From Bacteroides sp. M10 (GTDB taxonomy: Bacteria; Bacteroidota; Bacteroidia; Bacteroidales; Bacteroidaceae): a stretch of 64,000 nucleotides of DNA. The position numbers and the translations under genes are program-made. The notes beneath the pieces were generated by a model. The model was not told the origin of the DNA. It did no database searches and was given only the letters and a program-made list of their open reading frames with translations. Shown one piece after another: positions 60,577-64,000 of the stretch. Location of the stretch: NCBI RefSeq assembly GCF_014334015.1, contig NZ_CP060488.1, positions 2,500,501 through 2,564,500 of the forward strand. Direction: 5' to 3'. Each line of letters opens with the position of its first letter. The first letter of the stretch is position 1.

Positions 60577-62178
60577 ATGAAACATATATTAAAATGCATG
60601 AAAGTGTTCAATGGTGTGTTGCTTGCCGGAGGCTTGTTGTTTACCGCTTGTACCGACCATTATGAAAGTTGGAATATCAATCCGAATGAAGTAACTCCCG
60701 AGCAGATGGAACGCGATAATCTCCTGACGGGAGCCTATTTCACGCAGATGGAAAGAGGTATTTTCGTAGTAGGTAAAGACAAAGGTGGCTTGTTTGAGGA
60801 GACTCAAATGCTGACCGGTGATATTTTTGCCAGCTACTGTGCTCCTATTAAAACATGGAACTATGCCGGAGAGCAGGACAACGATTGTTACAAACTCTAT
60901 CCGCAGTGGTACAACTCTCCGTTTAGCACCGCTTATACAGAGGTGATGCAGCCATGGCGGAAAGTCGTGGATTGTACTAGTGGAACATCCCCCGCACGCG
61001 CTATGGCTACTATTGTCAAGGTGTTCGGTATGAGTCGTATTACAGATAAGTATGGTCCCATCCCTTATTCAAAGTTTGGTACTGGCATTCAAGTAGCCTA
61101 CGATAGCCAAAAGGATGTATATTATCGTTTCTTTGAAGAATTGTCAAATGCCATTGAGGTGCTCACCAGCTACAACAGTCGTACTTCCGAGCCTTACTTG
61201 GAAGACTATGACTATATTTACAATGGTAATGTGGCGAATTGGATAAAGTTTGCTAATACTCTCCGTCTCCGTCTGGCAATGCGTATTTCTTATGTGGATC
61301 AGACAAAGGCCCTGGATGAAGCTAAAGCAGCAATAGATCATACTATCGGGTTAATGACTTCCGTTAGTGACAATGCCGTTTTGAAACAGTCTGTATCCTT
61401 TTCTTTCATTAATGAGTGGTGGGAAGCATTTGAAAGTTTCAATGATTTTCGAATGAGTGCCACTATGGATTGTTATTTGAAAGGCTTACAGGATCCGCGT
61501 TTGGCATCTTACTTCAAGGTTGCGAAGAAAGATGGGGCATATCATGGAGTCCGTAATGGACAAACCAGCCGTAGTCAGGGAACTTTGTCTGAAGCTGCGT
61601 CTAGCATGAACGTAGGACAGGCTAGCTCTATCCTGTGGATGGATGCCGCTGAAACATATTTCCTTTTGGCTGAAGCTAAACTGCGTTTAAACTTGGGAGA
61701 TAAGACTGTGAAGGAATATTACGAAGAAGGTGTGAAGACCTCTTTTTCTTCCAAAGGTGCTTCCGGTGCGGAGAGTTATCTTGATAATGATGTAAATGTA
61801 CCATCAACTTCATTCATTGATCCGACAAACGGACGTAATACCGATGTAAGTCGTATGGTTTCGACTTTGACAGTGAAGTGGGATGAATCGGCTTCTCCTG
61901 ATAAGAAACTCGAGCGCATTATGGTGCAGAAATGGATTGCTCTTTTCCCGGACGGGCAAGAAGCGTGGAGCGAGATGCGGCGTACTGGCTATCCCGGCAT
62001 TGTGACTATCAACACAAATGCTTCCGGTGGAGAAGTTGCCACTGGAGAGCTCATCAGCCGTTTGAAGTTCCCTACGAAGGAATATTCTGACAATGGCGAG
62101 AACACACAAGCTGCTGTTTCCCTGTTGAAAGGCACGGATATTGCCGGTACACGTCTTTGGTGGGATGTGAAAAGGTAA
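60577..62178 (+). CDS. SusD/RagB-like lipoprotein (PUL B)
   Basis: The 533-residue lipoprotein (lipobox FTAC) is a paralogue of the PUL A SusD-like protein: ATIVKVFGMSRITDKYGPIPYS, WMDAAETYFLLAEAKLRL and MVQKWIALFPDGQEAWSEMRRTGYP. It is the lid and glycan-binding partner of the preceding SusC-like transporter, 12 nt downstream of it. Confidence 0.94.
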   Translation: MKHILKCMKVFNGVLLAGGLLFTACTDHYESWNINPNEVTPEQMERDNLLTGAYFTQMERGIFVVGKDKGGLFEETQMLTGDIFASYCAPIKTWNYAGEQDNDCYKLYPQWYNSPFSTAYTEVMQPWRKVVDCTSGTSPARAMATIVKVFGMSRITDKYGPIPYSKFGTGIQVAYDSQKDVYYRFFEELSNAIEVLTSYNSRTSEPYLEDYDYIYNGNVANWIKFANTLRLRLAMRISYVDQTKALDEAKAAIDHTIGLMTSVSDNAVLKQSVSFSFINEWWEAFESFNDFRMSATMDCYLKGLQDPRLASYFKVAKKDGAYHGVRNGQTSRSQGTLSEAASSMNVGQASSILWMDAAETYFLLAEAKLRLNLGDKTVKEYYEEGVKTSFSSKGASGAESYLDNDVNVPSTSFIDPTNGRNTDVSRMVSTLTVKWDESASPDKKLERIMVQKWIALFPDGQEAWSEMRRTGYPGIVTINTNASGGEVATGELISRLKFPTKEYSDNGENTQAAVSLLKGTDIAGTRLWWDVKR

Positions 62179-62220
62179 TCAGATATATAATGTAGAACAA
62201 TCTAACTAAGTAATCAGAAT

Positions 62221-63234
62221 ATGAAAACAATGAAATACATATTGGCCGCACTGACTGTGGGCGGTATGATGGCCTCATGTAATACAGACATTGAGTCGTT
62301 GACCATTCAGCGACCGCTGACTTACGACGACCAATACTACCAGAACTTACGCGACTACAAAGCGAGCGAGCACGAAATTGCTTTCGGATGGTTTGCGCAG
62401 TATGGAGCGCAGAACTCTGCCGCTGTTCGTTTTATGGGATTACCTGACAGCCTTGATATTTGCTCTATGTGGGGTGGCATTCCGGCAACAGAAAATACGG
62501 AGATTTGGGAAGAAATCCGCTTCGTGCAGAAAGTGAAAGGAACCAAGATGCTTTGTGTGGCGATCACCCGTATCGATGCGGAAACAGATGACCATGCTTT
62601 CAAGCAGGCTTACAATGAAGCGAAGGCAATGCCGAGTGGCGAAGAACGGACTGCCGCACTTAATCGTTCTTTTGAAATGTATGCCGAATATTTCCTCGAT
62701 CAGGTATTTCTGAACGATCTCGACGGTTTTGATGCGGACTATGAGCCGGAAGGTGACTTCTTGAGTGGCTCTAACTTCGAATATTTTTACAAACACATGG
62801 CAAAGTACATGGGACCGAATCCAGACATCACTAAGGAAGAACGTTTACAGCTCATCGAAGAACGCTATGGTAAAGAAATCGCTTCACAGGAAGGTATCTG
62901 TGATAAAATGCTCAATATCGACCAGACTAGTACCGGCATGACTAGCCTTATCCCGTATAGTAACTATTGCTTCCTTCAAGCTTATGGCGGTGGTACGGGA
63001 GCAGGCGGATGGCCTGATGAAAAAGTGGTGTACTGTTGCAATATGGGTGATAACTGGCAGGGAGATATGCAGTCTATGTACAACCAGGCACGCTACAAGC
63101 CCGCGAATGGCAAACGTAAAGGTGGCTTTGGCGCATTCTTTATCCATCGTGACTATAATGTACATGAATACAACCCTGAACCTTACTATCGGTTCCGTCA
63201 GTGTATTCAAATACAGAATCCGGCTATCCATTAA
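62221..63234 (+). CDS. GH18 family lipoprotein (PUL B)
   Basis: The 337-residue lipoprotein (lipobox MASC, C20) is related to the PUL A GH18 (YYQNLRDYKAS, PDSLDICSMWGG, VQKVKGTKM). The DxxDxDxE motif is intact: D168-G-F-D171-A-D173-Y-E175. It is shorter, lacking an insert of about 40 residues present in PUL A between strands 3 and 4. It should cleave or bind GlcNAc-containing glycans at the surface; the substrate is not determined. Confidence 0.83.
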   Translation: MKTMKYILAALTVGGMMASCNTDIESLTIQRPLTYDDQYYQNLRDYKASEHEIAFGWFAQYGAQNSAAVRFMGLPDSLDICSMWGGIPATENTEIWEEIRFVQKVKGTKMLCVAITRIDAETDDHAFKQAYNEAKAMPSGEERTAALNRSFEMYAEYFLDQVFLNDLDGFDADYEPEGDFLSGSNFEYFYKHMAKYMGPNPDITKEERLQLIEERYGKEIASQEGICDKMLNIDQTSTGMTSLIPYSNYCFLQAYGGGTGAGGWPDEKVVYCCNMGDNWQGDMQSMYNQARYKPANGKRKGGFGAFFIHRDYNVHEYNPEPYYRFRQCIQIQNPAIH

Positions 63235-63252
63235 TTAACCTTTTAATGAAAG

Positions 63253-64000
63253 ATGACAATGAAAAGTAGAAAAAATCTATTTTATATAGGTATGTTCGCC
63301 CTCTGTGGCATCGGTCTTGCCGCTTGTGGTGACGATGAGGCTTATGATGTTTATGGCGATCCATTTAACCGGGTATATATACAAGGTGGTTCCAATACAT
63401 ATAAGATCGTGCAGACTCCTATTAGTACAGTCAGCAATTTGGATTTTAAATGGCCGGCAAAATGCTCGAAGAAAGCAGACGGTACCATTAAAGTGGTAGT
63501 AGAAGTGGATAACTCTCTGATTTCTGCCTATAATGAAGAACATGGTACAGTGTTTGAAGCTATGCCCGCCGGAGCCATCGTACTGGAAAATGCCGAGATG
63601 ACTATCCCTGCCGGGGAAAGAGTGGTTGCTGATACTGTGCGTGTAAGACTGACGGATGACTCTAATGTACTTTCCACTCTAAAGAGTGAAAAAGGATATA
63701 TTATTCCTTTACGTCTGGTATCGGCAGAAGGAGCTAATTCACAGTTGAGCACTAATATGATAGAACCAACCTTTTTGACTATCACTGTTACAGAGGATAA
63801 TATGAATCATGAGGCTACCGAATATACCGGAACCGGAACATTGGTTGCTGACCAGTCTGGATGGATTGCTACAACTAATGGAACGGTGGAAACATGGTAT
63901 GATCCTATTGAATCAATCTTTGATGGGGATTATCAGACCGGTTGTTATATTACGCAAAGTTCCGGAGAACTTCAATTGGATGTAGACATGGGTAAAGCAT
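63253..64000 (+). CDS. DUF1735 lipoprotein with discoidin (F5/8 type C)-like domain, partial (PUL B)
   Basis: The frame is open to the window edge (249 residues seen). It has a lipoprotein signal (GLAAC), a DUF1735 domain (about 30-180, with VVVEVDNSLISAYNEEHGT and ERVVADTVRVRLTDD) and the start of a discoidin-like domain (SIFDGDYQTGCYI, ELQLDVDMGKA). It is the PUL B counterpart of the DUF1735-LamG protein but with another second domain. It could be a surface binding protein or continue into an enzyme beyond 64000. A second ATG at 63259 is possible. Confidence 0.85.
   Translation, partial: MTMKSRKNLFYIGMFALCGIGLAACGDDEAYDVYGDPFNRVYIQGGSNTYKIVQTPISTVSNLDFKWPAKCSKKADGTIKVVVEVDNSLISAYNEEHGTVFEAMPAGAIVLENAEMTIPAGERVVADTVRVRLTDDSNVLSTLKSEKGYIIPLRLVSAEGANSQLSTNMIEPTFLTITVTEDNMNHEATEYTGTGTLVADQSGWIATTNGTVETWYDPIESIFDGDYQTGCYITQSSGELQLDVDMGKA

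Overview
The window is chromosomal DNA of a gut Bacteroides. Signs seen in the sequence are a complete starch utilization (sus) locus, SusC/SusD pairs, many outer-membrane lipoproteins, and promoters of the Bacteroidetes type (a TAnnTTTG box at about -7, no obvious -10/-35). The amylase in the susG position is not the B. thetaiotaomicron SusG type: it has two N-terminal starch-binding modules ahead of GH13, the layout known from B. ovatus. A B. ovatus / B. xylanisolvens-like species is the best guess.

Layout. 1-4.0 kb: a secreted GH2 glycosidase, a MIP18/DUF59 Fe-S protein and an LpxH-like phosphatase. 4.05-20.2 kb: the sus locus, with amylase, susF, susE, susD, susC, susB and susA on the minus strand and susR divergent. 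SusR is the membrane maltose-sensing activator. SusC/D/E/F capture and import starch oligosaccharides, the surface amylase cuts starch, and SusA (neopullulanase) and SusB (GH97 alpha-glucosidase) finish degradation in the periplasm. 20.4-45.4 kb: housekeeping genes: alkaline phosphatase, efp, rpmH, PASTA protein, pseudouridine synthase, ddl, acyltransferase, NigD-like and rhodanese lipoproteins, proB-proA-argF' (succinylornithine transcarbamylase), an aminotransferase, murI, the ompH-ompH-bamA-uppS envelope cluster, ribD, prmC-recX, pyrE and argH. 45.5-45.7 kb: tRNA-Gly(GCC) and tRNA-Leu(UAA).

45.9-64 kb: two tandem paralogous polysaccharide utilization loci (PULs). Each runs ECF sigma, FecR anti-sigma, STN-containing SusC-like transporter, SusD-like lipoprotein, GH18 lipoprotein, DUF1735 lipoprotein. 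The last gene of the second PUL runs off the window. STN plus FecR plus ECF sigma implies trans-envelope signalling by the imported glycan. GH18 suggests a GlcNAc-containing glycan such as an N-glycan or chitin-like oligosaccharide (inference).

Most interesting signals. (1) Both sigma/anti-sigma PULs have, between fecR and the susC homologue, a minus-strand intrinsic terminator with the same arm and loop (CGGGAGGA then ACGGCCA), preceded by a second stem-loop of different sequence and a minus-strand TAnnTTTG box at the susC start: a pair of predicted cis-antisense small RNAs. (2) susA and susB share GATTAGAATnnAAATA exactly 24 bp upstream of identical TACATTTG boxes, a candidate SusR operator. 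(3) Four short gaps between co-directional genes are filled with degenerate 7-bp tandem repeats. (4) A 54-nt near-perfect palindrome separates susF from the variant amylase gene. No insertion sequence, phage gene or CRISPR array was seen.
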